Shown piece after piece: positions 18,907-28,670 of a DNA stretch of 64,000 nucleotides. The position numbers were made by a program, and so were the translations under genes. The notes below the pieces were generated by a model. It did no database searches. It had not been told where the DNA came from and was given only the letters and a program-made list of their open reading frames with translations. The first letter of the stretch is position 1; each line of letters opens with the position of its first letter. Source of the stretch: Cupriavidus sp. UYMMa02A (GTDB taxonomy: Bacteria; Pseudomonadota; Gammaproteobacteria; Burkholderiales; Burkholderiaceae); the NCBI GenBank assembly GCA_001725945.1, contig LRMT01000040.1:62001-126000 (forward strand). Direction: 5' to 3'.

Positions 18907-20112
18907 TTGGCCGATCACGACCTGTCCAGGCTGAAAATCGACCGCGGTCCGCACACCGCCCCGCTGCGGCGGCGACGGTGGCTGCCCTATGCGGTCATTG
19001 CCATGGCGCTTGTCGTTGCCGCGGCCATTGCTTTCAAGGTGGCCGGGCCCACCGCGGTGGAGACCGTGACAGTCTCGTCCGCCTATCCGTCCCAGAACTA
19101 CACCCTGCTCAACGCCACCGGCTACGTCGTGCCCCAGCGCAAGGCGGCCGTCGCCTCCAAGGCGCAGGGCCGGCTCGAATGGCTCGGCGTGCTCGAAGGT
19201 TCGCGCGTGAAGAAGGACGAGATCATCGCCCGCATCGAAAGCCGCGACGTGAGCGCCACGCTGGCGCAGGCGTCGGCTCAGGTGAAGGTGGCGCAGGCCA
19301 ATCTGGAACTGCAGCTCGCCGAGCTTCGCGATGCGGAAGTGAACCTGCGCCGCTCCGAACAGCTTCTTGGCCCGAAGGCGATTTCCGTCCAGCAGTATGA
19401 CGCCGATCTGGCCCGCTTCAAGAAGGCGCAGGCGTCGGTCTCCAATTCGCGCGCGGCCATCGTGTCGGCGCAGGCGAATGCGCAGGCCGCCCAGGTCGGG
19501 GTGGACCAGACCGTCATCCGCGCGCCGTTCGACGGCGTGGTGCTGGTCAAGCATGCCAATGTGGGCGACAACATCACGCCGTTCTCGTCAGCGTCCGACA
19601 CCAAGGGCGCGGTCGTGACCATTGCCGACATGGATACGCTGGAAGTGGAAGCCGACGTCGCCGAATCCAATATCGCCAAGATCCGCGTCGACCAGCCGTG
19701 CCTGCTGCAGCTTGATGCGCTGCCCGACGTCCGCTTCGCGGGCCAGGTATCGCGCATCGTGCCGACCGTGGACCGCTCCAAGGCGACCGTGCTGGTCAAG
19801 GTGCGCTTTATCGACCGTGACGCGCGCGTGCTGCCCGACATGAGCGCCAAGATAGCCTTTCTGTCCAAGCCGCTGGCCGAACAGGACCGCAAGCCCGTGG
19901 TGGCCGTGCAGCCTGCGGCCATTGCCACGCGCGACGGCCGCACGGTGGTATTCGTGGTCCGCGACGGCAAGGCGCACGAGACCACGGTGACAACCGGCGA
20001 GCGCATCGGCGAACTCGTGGCCGTCAGCGGCGTGGCCGCCGGCGATACGGTGGTGCTTGCGCCTGCCGACAAGCTGCGCGACGGCGCCGGCGTCACGGCG
20101 GCGAAGAAATAG
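18907..20112 (+). CDS. HlyD-type periplasmic adaptor subunit of an ABC exporter
   Basis: Membrane-fusion protein of 401 residues. One N-terminal membrane helix (WLPYAVIAMALVVAAAIAFKVA) is followed by a biotinyl-lipoyl-like half, a long alpha-helical hairpin (about residues 115-195, DVSATLAQASAQVKVAQ...), the second lipoyl half (QTVIRAPFDGVVLVKHANVGD) and a beta-barrel. The TTG start is chosen because AGGAGGA lies 9 bases before it. Three ABC genes follow directly, so this is a MacAB/DevBCA-like exporter. No outer-membrane TolC partner is seen, and the cargo is unknown. Confidence 0.88.
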   Translation: MADHDLSRLKIDRGPHTAPLRRRRWLPYAVIAMALVVAAAIAFKVAGPTAVETVTVSSAYPSQNYTLLNATGYVVPQRKAAVASKAQGRLEWLGVLEGSRVKKDEIIARIESRDVSATLAQASAQVKVAQANLELQLAELRDAEVNLRRSEQLLGPKAISVQQYDADLARFKKAQASVSNSRAAIVSAQANAQAAQVGVDQTVIRAPFDGVVLVKHANVGDNITPFSSASDTKGAVVTIADMDTLEVEADVAESNIAKIRVDQPCLLQLDALPDVRFAGQVSRIVPTVDRSKATVLVKVRFIDRDARVLPDMSAKIAFLSKPLAEQDRKPVVAVQPAAIATRDGRTVVFVVRDGKAHETTVTTGERIGELVAVSGVAAGDTVVLAPADKLRDGAGVTAAKK

Positions 20113-20113
20113 C

Positions 20114-20806
20114 GTGGCCGCCGTCCCGCTCGTCAGCATCCGCCACGTCGCCAAGTCGTACCGGCGCGGCATGCAGACCGTGCCGGTGCTGACCGACATT
20201 ACGCTCGATATCGCCGAGGGCGACTTCATCGCGCTGATGGGGCCGTCCGGCTCCGGCAAGAGTACGCTGCTGAACCTGATTGCCGGCATCGACCGCCCGG
20301 ACAGCGGCGAACTTCTGGTGGCGGGACAGGACATCACGCGGCTCGCGGAATCCGAACTGGCCGCCTGGCGCGCGGCCAATGTTGGTTTCATCTTCCAGTT
20401 CTACAACCTGATGCCGGTACTTACGGCGTTCGAGAACGTGGAATTGCCGCTGATGCTGACGCGCCTGTCGCGCGCGGAGCGGCGCGCGCGCGTGGAGATG
20501 GTGCTCGGCATGGTGAACCTGTCCGACCGCATGGACCACTATCCCTCCGAGCTGTCCGGCGGACAGCAGCAGCGCGTGGCAATCGCGCGGGCGCTGATCA
20601 CCGACCCTACGCTGATCGTTGCCGACGAGCCGACGGGCGACCTCGACCGCAATGCCGCGGCGGATATCCTGGCCATGCTGCAGCGGCTCAACCGTGAAGC
20701 GGGCAGGACCATCATCATGGTCACCCATGACGCACACGCCGCCGCAGCAGCCAGCTCACTCGTGCACCTGGAGAAGGGGGAACTGAACCATGGCAACGGC
20801 GCCTGA
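20114..20806 (+). CDS. ABC transporter ATP-binding protein (LolD/MacB-like)
   Basis: Protein of 230 residues with Walker [10 protein letters not shown], the [16 protein letters not shown] segment typical of the MacB/LolD group, signature LSGGQQQR, Walker [13 protein letters not shown] and the H-loop VTHD. I chose GTG at 20114, one base after the adaptor stop; longer starts would read back into that gene. It powers the exporter formed with the HlyD protein and the two FtsX-like permeases. Confidence 0.92.
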   Translation: MAAVPLVSIRHVAKSYRRGMQTVPVLTDITLDIAEGDFIALMGPSGSGKSTLLNLIAGIDRPDSGELLVAGQDITRLAESELAAWRAANVGFIFQFYNLMPVLTAFENVELPLMLTRLSRAERRARVEMVLGMVNLSDRMDHYPSELSGGQQQRVAIARALITDPTLIVADEPTGDLDRNAAADILAMLQRLNREAGRTIIMVTHDAHAAAAASSLVHLEKGELNHGNGA

Positions 20807-20827
20807 ACCGTACTGACCGCGCACGCC

Positions 20828-21982
20828 ATGTTCGTGCTGAAGCTGATCGCCCGCAACGCGCTGCGCCACAAGCTGCGCACCGTGCTGACCGTGACCGGTC
20901 TGGTGGTCGCGGTGCTCGCCTACGGACTGCTGCAGACCGTGGTCGATGCCTGGTACGCGGGTGCTGCAGCGGCTTCCAGCGGGCGGCTCGTCACGCGCAA
21001 CGCGATCTCGCTCGTGTTCCCGCTGCCGCTCAGCTACGAAAGCCGCATCCGCGGCGTGGACGGCGTGACGGTGGTCGCGCGCTCCAACTGGTTCGGCGGC
21101 GTCTACCGCGACCCCAAGAACTTCTTTGCCCAGTTTGCCGTATCGGACAACTACCTTGACCTGTACCCGGAGTTCGTCGTCACGGCGCAGCAACGCGGCG
21201 ACTACCAGCGCGACCGCAAGGGCTGCCTGATCGGCCGGCAGCTAGCGGACCTGTATGGCTTCAAGGTCGGCGATGTGGTTCCCATCAAGGGCACGATCTA
21301 TCCGGGCACGTGGGAATTCATCGTGCGCGGCATCATGGAAGGCCGTGATGAAAGCACCATCACGCGCCACATGGTGTTCCACTGGGAATACCTGAACGAG
21401 ACCGTGCGCAAGCGCACGCCGCGGCAGGCCAATCAGGTCGGCGTGTACATACTCGGCATCGACAATCCGGACAACGCCGCGGCGATTTCGCGCGACGTCG
21501 ACGCCGTGTTCCGCAATTCGCTGGCCGAGACGCTGACCGAGACCGAGCAGGCGTTCCAGCTCGGCTTCGTCGCCATGTCGAACCAGATCATCGCGGCGAT
21601 CCGCGTGGTGTCTTACGTCGTGATCCTGATCATCATGGCGGTGATGGCCAATGCCATGGCGATGAGCGCGCGCGAACGCACCGTTGAACACGCCACGCTC
21701 AAGGCGCTTGGCTTCGGGCCCGGCTTCCTGGCGCTCCTGATGTTCGGCGAATCGATGTTCATCTGCCTGGTTGGTGGCGGCATCGGCATGCTCGCCACGC
21801 CGCCGCTGGCTGCCATGTTCAAGCAGGCGGTGGGCGGGGTGTTCCCGGTGTTTACGGTGTCGCATGAAACAATGTGGATGCAGGCAGCCTGCGCGCTGGC
21901 CGTGGCGCTAGCTGCTGCCGTCGTGCCGGCCGTGCAGGCGGCGCGCGTGCGCATCGTGGAAGGCCTGCGGGCGATCGGCTAG
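20828..21982 (+). CDS. FtsX-like ABC transporter permease
   Basis: Intact permease of 384 residues. One membrane helix near residues 15-35 ([21 protein letters not shown]) is followed by a large periplasmic (MacB-PCD-like) domain of about 210 residues, then three helices near 262-285, 305-330 and 345-370. This is the normal FtsX/MacB plan. It partners with the second permease encoded 8 bases downstream; the two together likely form a heterodimer. Confidence 0.9.
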   Translation: MFVLKLIARNALRHKLRTVLTVTGLVVAVLAYGLLQTVVDAWYAGAAAASSGRLVTRNAISLVFPLPLSYESRIRGVDGVTVVARSNWFGGVYRDPKNFFAQFAVSDNYLDLYPEFVVTAQQRGDYQRDRKGCLIGRQLADLYGFKVGDVVPIKGTIYPGTWEFIVRGIMEGRDESTITRHMVFHWEYLNETVRKRTPRQANQVGVYILGIDNPDNAAAISRDVDAVFRNSLAETLTETEQAFQLGFVAMSNQIIAAIRVVSYVVILIIMAVMANAMAMSARERTVEHATLKALGFGPGFLALLMFGESMFICLVGGGIGMLATPPLAAMFKQAVGGVFPVFTVSHETMWMQAACALAVALAAAVVPAVQAARVRIVEGLRAIG

Positions 21983-21990
21983 GGATTCGC

Positions 21991-23154
21991 ATGGCGATTC
22001 CGCTCAGCTACATCGCACGCAATCTGTGGGCTCGCCGCCTGACCACGGCGCTGACAGCGGGTGGCCTGGCGCTGGTGGTGTTCGTGTTCGCGACCATGCT
22101 GATGCTCGACGCGGGGCTCAAGCGCACACTCGTGACCACCGGCGAGCAAGATAACGTCGTCATGATCCGCAAGGGCGCGGAAACCGAGGTGCAGAGCGCG
22201 ATCAGCCGCGACCAGGCCAGCATACTGGAGATGCACCCGTCGGTCGCGATGGACGGCAACGGCCGCCCGATGGTGTCGAAGGAGGCCGTGGTGCTGTTCT
22301 CGCTGACCAAGCGCGGCTCGGATACGCCATCCAATGTTGTGATCCGCGGCGTGTCGCCGAAGGGGCTGGACCTGAGGCCCCAGATCCGGCTGGTGGCGGG
22401 GCGCGCGTTCCGGCCCGGTTCGTCGGAGATCATCGTCGGCAGCAGCGTGGCGCGCGGCTTCACGGGGGCGCAGTTGGGCGGCCGCCTGCGCTTTGCCCAG
22501 CGCGAATGGACCATCGTCGGCGTGTTCGACGCGGGCGGCAGCGGCTTTGATTCGGAGATATGGGGCGATGCGACCAGCTCATGCAGTCGTTCCGCCGCAG
22601 CAGCTATTCGTCGATGGTGGCGCGGCTGACACGGCCCGACGCATTCGCGCGGCTGCGTGCCGACATCGATGTGGATCCGCGGCTCGCCAGCGAGGCCAAG
22701 CTCGAGCAGACCTTCTACAGCGACCAGTCCAAGGCGCTGTCGAAGTTCATCAACATCCTGGGCCTGACGCTCTCGGTCATCTTCTCGATCGCAGCGATGA
22801 TCGGCGCGATGATCACCATGTATGCGTCGGTGGCCAACCGCGTCGCGGAGATCGGCACGCTGCGCGCGCTGGGCTTCCGCCGCAGCAATGTGCTCGCGGC
22901 GTTCATGATCGAAGCGCTGCTGCTCGGGCTTTCCGGCGGCGTGGCCGGCCTCTGCTGCGCCGCGCTGATGCAGTTCGCGTCGTTCTCGACGACGAACTTC
23001 CAGACCTTTGCCGACTTGTCGTTCCGCTTCATCCTGCGCCCGGCATCGTGGCAAAGACGCTCGCGTTCTCGATGGCGATGGGGCTCGTCGGCGGCTTCCT
23101 GCCGGCGCTGCGCGCGGCCCGCATGAACACGTCGATGCGCTGCGGGCGCGTTGA
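21991..23154 (+). CDS. FtsX-like ABC transporter permease, second subunit (frame broken)
   Basis: Permease of about 388 residues after repair. N-terminal helix (TALTAGGLALVVFVFATMLML), large periplasmic domain, then three C-terminal helices (ILGLTLSVIFSIAAMIGAM, the EALLLGLSGGVAGL stretch and the last one). It ends RMN.VDALRAR, the common FtsX C-terminus. Breaks near 22570, 23041 and 23130 each need one base. The gene ends 7 bases from the end of the convergent MFS gene. A very long open frame on the opposite strand across this gene is an artefact of a missing base in the MFS gene. Confidence 0.87.
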
Positions 23155-23160
23155 CGGCGG

Positions 23161-24506
23161 TCAGCCCGCGGCAAGTGCCTGCCGGGCCTGGGCGCGGCGC
23201 GCTCAGCGCCGAGCGACAGCATCGTGGCGCCGGCCAGCAAGGCGGGGACGCCGATCAGCGCGAACAGCGTGGGCATGCCCAGCCCCATCGACAGCATGGT
23301 GGCGCCGCCGACGGAACCCACCACCGAGCCGAGCCGGCCGACGCCGTTGGCCCAGCTAACGCCGGTGGCACGGCAGTCGGTCGGGTAGAAGCCGGCCGAC
23401 AGCGCGTTGGCGCCGACCTGCGAGCCCGATACACAGAAGCCGGCAAAGAACACGGCCACGCCGGCCAGCATCGGTGTATCGGCCAGGCTGCCGATCGCGG
23501 CGACGAACACGCCGGCCAGCGCGTAGCTGAAGGCCAGCACGTAGTGCGGATTGAAGCGGTCCATCAGCCAGCCCAGCGCAATCGCGCCGAGCGTGCCGCC
23601 AACCTGGAACATGGTGGTGACCAGCGCCGCGGTGCGCAATGACAGGCCGGTGCCGCGCAGCAGCGTCGGCAGCCAGCTCGAGAGCAGGTAGATCACCAGC
23701 AGGCTCATGAAGAACGTCAGCCAGAACAGCAGCGTGCCGCGCACCAGTTCGGGCTTGAACAGGTGGCGCACCGGCGAGCTGGTGCTGCGGGCTTCGGACA
23801 CGGTGAAGGTCGCGTCGTTCAGGTCGGCCTGCGGGGCAATGCGCCGCAGCGTGGCCGCAATGCGCTCAGGCGCGCACCCGGCCATGACCAGGTAGCGCAC
23901 CGATTCCGGCAGCAGCAGCGCCAGCAGCACGGACAGCACCAGCGGCAGAACGCCGCCGACGATCAGCACGGAGCGCCAGCCATAGGCTTCGATCAGTCCC
24001 GCCGAAGCCAGGCCACCCAGCGCCGAGCCGAGCGTGAAGCCGCAGAACATGGTCGTGACCAGGAAGGAGCGGCGCTTCTCCGGACAGAACTCGGATGTCA
24101 GCGTGATGGTATTGGGCATGGCGCCGCCCAGGCCAAGGCCGGTCAGAAAGCGCAGCGCGATCAGCTCCCACAGCTCGCCCGACCACGCCGAGGCGAGGCT
24201 CGCCACGCCGAAGAACAGCACCGAGAACACCAGCACGCTCTTGCGGCCGAAGCGGTCCGCGAGCGGTCCGAACAGGAAGGCGCCGGCCATCAGGCCGGCA
24301 AGCCCTGCGCCGAACAGCGGTGCGAGATGTGCCGGTGTGAGCTGCCATTCGGCACGGATGGCAGGCGCGATAAAGCCGATGGCGGCCGTGTCGAAGCCGT
24401 CGATGGCGACGATCAGGAAGCACAGCACCACGATCATCACCTGGAAGGCCGACAGCGGATGGCGGTCGATGAACGTGGAAATGTTGATGGTCTGGTTGGC
24501 AGGCAT
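23161..24506 (-). CDS. MFS transporter, aromatic acid:H+ symporter (AAHS) type
   Basis: Twelve-helix permease of about 448 residues. The N-terminus FQVMIVVLCFLIVAIDGFDTAAIGFIAP is the AAHS signature around the DGFD motif important for aromatic acid transport, and GPLADRFGRKSVLV is the MFS loop 2-3 motif. One G is missing near 23192; repaired, the protein ends ALAAG at 23161. GGAG is 8 bases before the ATG. It closes the gentisate operon after a REP doublet and probably imports 3-hydroxybenzoate or gentisate. Confidence 0.9.
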
Positions 24507-24620
24507 GGGTTGTCTCCTCCTCGTTGCCTGGTTTGGGGCGAACGACGGCCACCGGCAGCGCTTACTGCCAGTGTCATCATGTGTCACTACTTCGAAAGAC
24601 TTACCAGATGAACCTAGGTG

Positions 24621-24749
24621 TCTCCCCTCTCCCGCTTGCGGGAGAGGGGCCGGGGAGAGGGCAGGCGTTTGCAATGGCGGAGGTGGTCACTTCGTGGCAG
24701 CTCCTGCCCTCCTCCCCCAACCCCTCTCCCATGAATGGGAGAGGGGAGC
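24621..24749. repeat. Composite REP-like doublet, copy 2
   Basis: Same plan as 8426-8552: a first palindrome (CTCTCCCGCTTGCGGGAGAG), the spacer core CACTTCGTGG.AGCTCC.GCCCTC and a second palindrome (CCTCTCCCATGAATGGGAGA). It lies between the MFS gene and the 3-hydroxybenzoate hydroxylase gene and could stabilise or reduce the downstream MFS part of the transcript. Confidence 0.8.
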
Positions 24750-24769
24750 AACCAATCAGCTATCGCTTA

Positions 24770-25983
24770 TCAGAGCCAGGGCGTCTCGCTCAGGCAGCGT
24801 TCGGCACGCCAGCCGTGCAGCCATTGCAGCGCGTCGTAATACTGCGCCTGCGTGCGGCCGGTCCACAGCGTGTTGCGCACCATGCGGTCCACGCCCTTGG
24901 CGTGGTACACGCGGCCCATGTCGCGCGCGGCGTAGAGCACGCGTGCAGTGCGCGGGATGCGGGCCTGCTCGTACAGCTTGAACGCTGCCTCGAAGTCGTT
25001 GCCGGCCGCTTCGACGGCGGCGCCCAGCGTGACGGCGTCTTCGAGCGCCTGGCACGCGCCCTGCGCGACGTATTGCGTCATCGGGTGCGCGGCATCGCCA
25101 AGGATCGTGGCGCGGCCGAAGCTCCAGCGTTCCACCGGGTCGCGGTCGGCGGTGGCCCAGCGCTTCCACGAGGTGGGGCGGTCCAGCATCTGGTGCGGCA
25201 GTGCATGGATCCCGTCGAAGTAGGACAGCACCTCTTCCTTGCTGCCTTCGCGCACGCCCCAGGTTTCCTGTTCGCGGCTGTGGAAAGTTACGACCAGGTT
25301 GTACTGCTGGCCGCCGCGCAGCGGGTAGTGCACGAGGTGGCAGTTCGGGCCCGCCCATACCACGGGTGCGTTGACCTGCAGGTCCTTCGGCATGTTCCCG
25401 ACCTCAACCACTGCGCGGTACACCACATGGCCGGTCACGCGTGGCACGTCGCCGATCAGTGCATCACGGATGGCGGACTTGACGCCGTCGCAGCCGACCA
25501 CGGCATCGGCATGGTGGCGCTCGCCACGCTGGTCGATGACGGTGACGCCGCGCTCGTCCTGCTCGAGCTTCTCGACGCGCGTGGCGGTGCGGAAGCTGAT
25601 CAGCGGATGGTCCTGCACGGCTTCCAGGATCGACAGGTGGATGTCGGCTCGGTGGATCACCGCATACGGATTGCCGAAGCGCTCACGGTAAGGCGTGCCG
25701 ACATCGACGCGGGCGATTTCATGCGTATCGATGGCGTCGCGCAGACTCAGGTAGTCGGTGAAGACCGCACGGCCGCGCGCGGCTTCGCCCACGCCGAGCG
25801 CGTCCATGGCCGCGAACGCGTTGGCCGCGAGCTGGATGCCGGCGCCGATCTCGCCGATTTGCTCGGCCTGCTCCAGCAGTTCGATGCGGATGCCTTGCGC
25901 GCGAGCGCCAGCGCCGCCGCCAGCCCGCCGATGCCGCCGCCGATGATCAGTACCTTGCGGCCCGTGTCTTGTGGTGTGTTCAT
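24770..25983 (-). CDS. FAD monooxygenase, probable 3-hydroxybenzoate 6-hydroxylase
   Basis: Class A flavoprotein hydroxylase of about 404 residues. FAD-binding GGGIGGLAAALALAR at the start, the VVGCDGVKSAIR fingerprint near the middle and GDAAHPMTQYVAQGACQALEDA near residue 290 are all present. Breakage: one C missing near 25900. It sits with gentisate dioxygenase, maleylpyruvate isomerase and fumarylpyruvate hydrolase, which makes para-hydroxylation of 3-hydroxybenzoate to gentisate the best call; a salicylate 5-hydroxylase would be a multi-subunit enzyme, so it is excluded. GGAG precedes the ATG. Confidence 0.87.
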
Positions 25984-26010
25984 GCTTGTCTCCTGGCCTG
26001 GGTTGGCCAA

Positions 26011-26652
26011 TCAGGCCGTGTAATCCGGTTGCTGCGCGGGCGCAGCCTTGGCAAAGGCGGGGTGCTCGCTGGCGTGCGCAAACACCGCCAGCGCACGCGG
26101 GTACGGCGACAGGTCGCAGCCCATGCGCATGGCATTGGCGACCTGAGGAACGAGCGTGACGTCGGCCAGCGTCGGCTTGTCGCCGAAGCACCACGGGCCC
26201 TTGCCGTGCAGTGCGAGCAGGCGTTCCACGCCGGCCATGCCTTCGTCGATCCAGTGGCGGTACCACGCGTCCTTCTGTTCGGGCGTCACCTTCAGCACAT
26301 CCTGCAGGTAACGCAGCACGCGCAGGTTGTTGACCGGATGGATGTCGCAGGCGATCAGGCTGGCCAGTTCCAGCACGCGCGCGCGGGGCTCCGCGTCCTG
26401 CGGCAGCAGGCGCGGTTCCGGATAGTGCGCATCCAGGTAGTCCACAATCGCCAGCGATTGTCCAAGGGTGAAGTCGCCGTCCACCAGCGCGGGCACGGAG
26501 GCGGACGGGTTGATGCCCTGCACGTACTCCGCCCCGCGGTGCTGGCCGGTGCGGATGTTGACCGGCAGGTACTCGAACGGCAGGCCCTTGAGCGCCAGCG
26601 CAATGCGCACGCGGTAGGACGTGGAACTGTTGAAGAAACTATAGAGCTGCAT
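26011..26652 (-). CDS. Maleylpyruvate isomerase, zeta-class GST-like
   Basis: Protein of 213 residues with thioredoxin-like N-terminal half carrying SSTSYRVRIALALKG, the zeta-GST/maleylacetoacetate isomerase motif, and INPSASVPALVDGD for glutathione binding. The C-terminal half is all-helical (CDIHPVNNLRVLRYLQ). It converts maleylpyruvate to fumarylpyruvate using glutathione. The gentisate operon context separates it from maleylacetoacetate isomerase. Confidence 0.9.
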   Translation of the reverse strand: MQLYSFFNSSTSYRVRIALALKGLPFEYLPVNIRTGQHRGAEYVQGINPSASVPALVDGDFTLGQSLAIVDYLDAHYPEPRLLPQDAEPRARVLELASLIACDIHPVNNLRVLRYLQDVLKVTPEQKDAWYRHWIDEGMAGVERLLALHGKGPWCFGDKPTLADVTLVPQVANAMRMGCDLSPYPRALAVFAHASEHPAFAKAAPAQQPDYTA

Positions 26653-26684
26653 GATGGATTCGCTGCTTGCCGCTTCCGTCGCGG

Positions 26685-27383
26685 TCAGACCACGCGGACC
26701 TTGAGTTCGCCGAGGCCGTCGACGCCGGTCACCATGGTGTCGCCGGTCTTGACCGCGCCCACGCCTTCCGGGGTGCCGGTGAAGATCACATCGCCCGGTT
26801 CCAGGCGGAAGAACTGCGACAAGTAAGCCACCGTTTCCGCCACCGACCAGATCAGGTGCGTGACGTTGCTGCGCTGCTTGTCTTCGCCATTGACGGTCAG
26901 CCAGATGGCTGCTTGCTGCGGATGGCCGATGTCGGAGACACGGTGGATCGGTGCGATCGGCGCGGATGCGTCGAAGGCTTTGCCGATTTCCCACGGGCGG
27001 CCCATCTCGCGCATCTTCATCTGCAGGTCGCGGCGTGTCATGTCCAGGCCCACGGCGTAGCCCCAGACATGCTCGAGCGCCTGCTCGACGGGGATGTCGG
27101 AGCCGGCCTTGCCGATCACGGCCACCAGTTCGGCTTCGTAGTGGTAGTTCTGCGTCTGCGCTGGGTAGGGCAGTTCCAGCGTCTGGCCGTCGGCTACGGG
27201 CACGATGGCATCGGCCGGCTTGCAGAAGAAGAAGGGCGGTTCGCGGTCGGGATCGAAGCCCATTTCGCGGGCATGCGCGGCGTAGTTGCGGCCGACGCAG
27301 TAGACGCGGCGCACGGCGAACTGGTCATCGGTGCCGGCAACAGCAATGGCGACGGTGGCGGGGGGCGTAAAGACGTAGGACAT
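26685..27383 (-). CDS. Fumarylpyruvate hydrolase (FAH family)
   Basis: Intact 232-residue protein of the fumarylacetoacetase C-terminal fold. Conserved metal-binding parts are VGRNYAAHAREMG, YHYEAELVAVIGK (Glu pair) and GYAVGLDMTRRDLQ (Asp). It hydrolyses fumarylpyruvate to fumarate and pyruvate, the last step of the gentisate route. It is 98 bases downstream of gentisate dioxygenase in the same orientation and ends 32 bases before the isomerase gene. Confidence 0.9.
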   Translation of the reverse strand: MSYVFTPPATVAIAVAGTDDQFAVRRVYCVGRNYAAHAREMGFDPDREPPFFFCKPADAIVPVADGQTLELPYPAQTQNYHYEAELVAVIGKAGSDIPVEQALEHVWGYAVGLDMTRRDLQMKMREMGRPWEIGKAFDASAPIAPIHRVSDIGHPQQAAIWLTVNGEDKQRSNVTHLIWSVAETVAYLSQFFRLEPGDVIFTGTPEGVGAVKTGDTMVTGVDGLGELKVRVV

Positions 27384-27481
27384 GGTCGGTTCGGTCAGTC
27401 AGAGGGTGTGCAGGGCCGGGATGCCGCGCCATGCGCGCACCCGGGCATCAGAAATCGATGATGGGGTCGAGCCCCGGGGGC

Positions 27482-28528
27482 TCAGGTGCGCGCTTCGCGC
27501 AGCAGGTTCAGCGCAGACAGCACCGGGCGGTCCGAATAGCTGAACAGCACGGCGTCTTCCACGGCGCCAAGCTGCACTGGTGCCCACGACGGCGCGACGA
27601 ACACATCGCGCGGCTCGAACTGGAACTGTGCATCGCCGATGCGCACGGTGCCGCGGCCTTCCACCACGCTGTAGACGGTGGCGTCGGTGCTGCGATAGGT
27701 CTTGCCCTGGAAGCCGGCCGGCAGGTACTGCATGAAGGTGGCGATGGTCGGCATCGGCCAGCCGCCCGTGGCGGGGTTCACGTAACGCAGCTTCACACCG
27801 TCCCAGGCGTCGAGTTCGCCGTTGCGGAAGAGCCGGTCGAGCGCTTCGCGCGACCGTTCGTACGGGTAGCTGAAGATCGGCGACGTCGGGTCCGTCACCT
27901 TGTGGCGCACCGGCACCATGTTGTAGCCGAAGCGCGCAAAGCTGTCGCCTTCGGCACGCGTGACGGGCTGCTGCGATTCCGGATAGTTCTCGGCAAAGCC
28001 GGCGTCGAACTGCTGCACCAGCGGGATATCGAGGCCATCGAGCCACACCACCGGTTCGCCGCCGTCTTCGACGCTCGGGTTGCCGTGGTCATGCCAGGTC
28101 CATGAAGGCGTGATGATGAAGTCGCCCGGATGCATGGTGGTGCGCTCTCCGTTGACGGCCGTCCACGCACCCTTGCCTTCGACGATGAAGCGCAGCGCCG
28201 ACTGCGTATGGCGGTGGCTCGGGGCGATCTCTCCGGGCAGGATCAGTTGCAGCCCGGCGTACAGCGTGGAGGTGATGCTCGACTTGCCTGGCAGGCCCGG
28301 GTTTTCCAGGATCAGCACACGGCGCACGGCCTCTTCGGCGCTGATGACCTCGCCGGCCTGCATGACCAGCGGGCGGATGGCATCGTACTTCCAGATGGCC
28401 GGAATGATCTGCGGGCGCGGCTGCGGTGGCACCAGGCTGTGCAGCGATTCCCACAGCGGCGTCATATGGCTGCGGCCGATGTGTTCGTAGTACGCGACGC
28501 GTGCGGGATCAGGCGTAGGGTCGGACAT
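27482..28528 (-). CDS. Gentisate 1,2-dioxygenase
   Basis: Intact bicupin Fe(II) dioxygenase of 348 residues, the usual length. The first cupin shows [18 protein letters not shown] and [17 protein letters not shown], giving three His iron ligands; the second cupin ([17 protein letters not shown]) lacks a full set, as in the family. It opens gentisate between carboxyl and adjacent hydroxyl carbons to maleylpyruvate. GGAG lies 9 bases before the ATG. It is the first gene of the leftward operon and divergent from a LysR gene. Confidence 0.93.
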   Translation of the reverse strand: MSDPTPDPARVAYYEHIGRSHMTPLWESLHSLVPPQPRPQIIPAIWKYDAIRPLVMQAGEVISAEEAVRRVLILENPGLPGKSSITSTLYAGLQLILPGEIAPSHRHTQSALRFIVEGKGAWTAVNGERTTMHPGDFIITPSWTWHDHGNPSVEDGGEPVVWLDGLDIPLVQQFDAGFAENYPESQQPVTRAEGDSFARFGYNMVPVRHKVTDPTSPIFSYPYERSREALDRLFRNGELDAWDGVKLRYVNPATGGWPMPTIATFMQYLPAGFQGKTYRSTDATVYSVVEGRGTVRIGDAQFQFEPRDVFVAPSWAPVQLGAVEDAVLFSYSDRPVLSALNLLREART

Positions 28529-28630
28529 GCGGTCTCCGTGGCTTTTTGTGCTCCCCGGTCAGGGAGCCGGGCTGTTGCTTGGAGTTATACGCCGCGCGAT
28601 ATAAGATCTGAAATGAAAAAATCGTCTTAT

Positions 28631-28650
28631 CTATACGACTCATCGTATAG
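28631..28650. promoter_or_regulatory. Perfect inverted repeat, probable LysR operator
   Basis: CTATACGA, four bases, TCGTATAG: an 8-base perfect dyad containing the T-N11-A spacing of LysR boxes. It lies 20 bases before the LysR start and about 100 bases from the gentisate dioxygenase start, the usual place for a shared autoregulatory and activation site. Confidence 0.65.
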
Positions 28651-28670
28651 CTGAACCTAGCGATCCCAAC

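Noticed and set aside
22008-24674. Very long open frame on the reverse strand (888 codons) covering the MFS gene and the antisense of a permease gene
   Set aside because: One G missing near 23192 removes the MFS stop (ALAAG at 23161) and joins it to antisense of the second permease. The C-terminal 380 codons have no protein-like pattern.
24770-25983. Salicylate hydroxylase as alternative for the FAD monooxygenase
   Set aside because: Salicylate 1-hydroxylase would yield catechol, yet the operon encodes gentisate enzymes and no catechol dioxygenase; 3-hydroxybenzoate 6-hydroxylase fits better.
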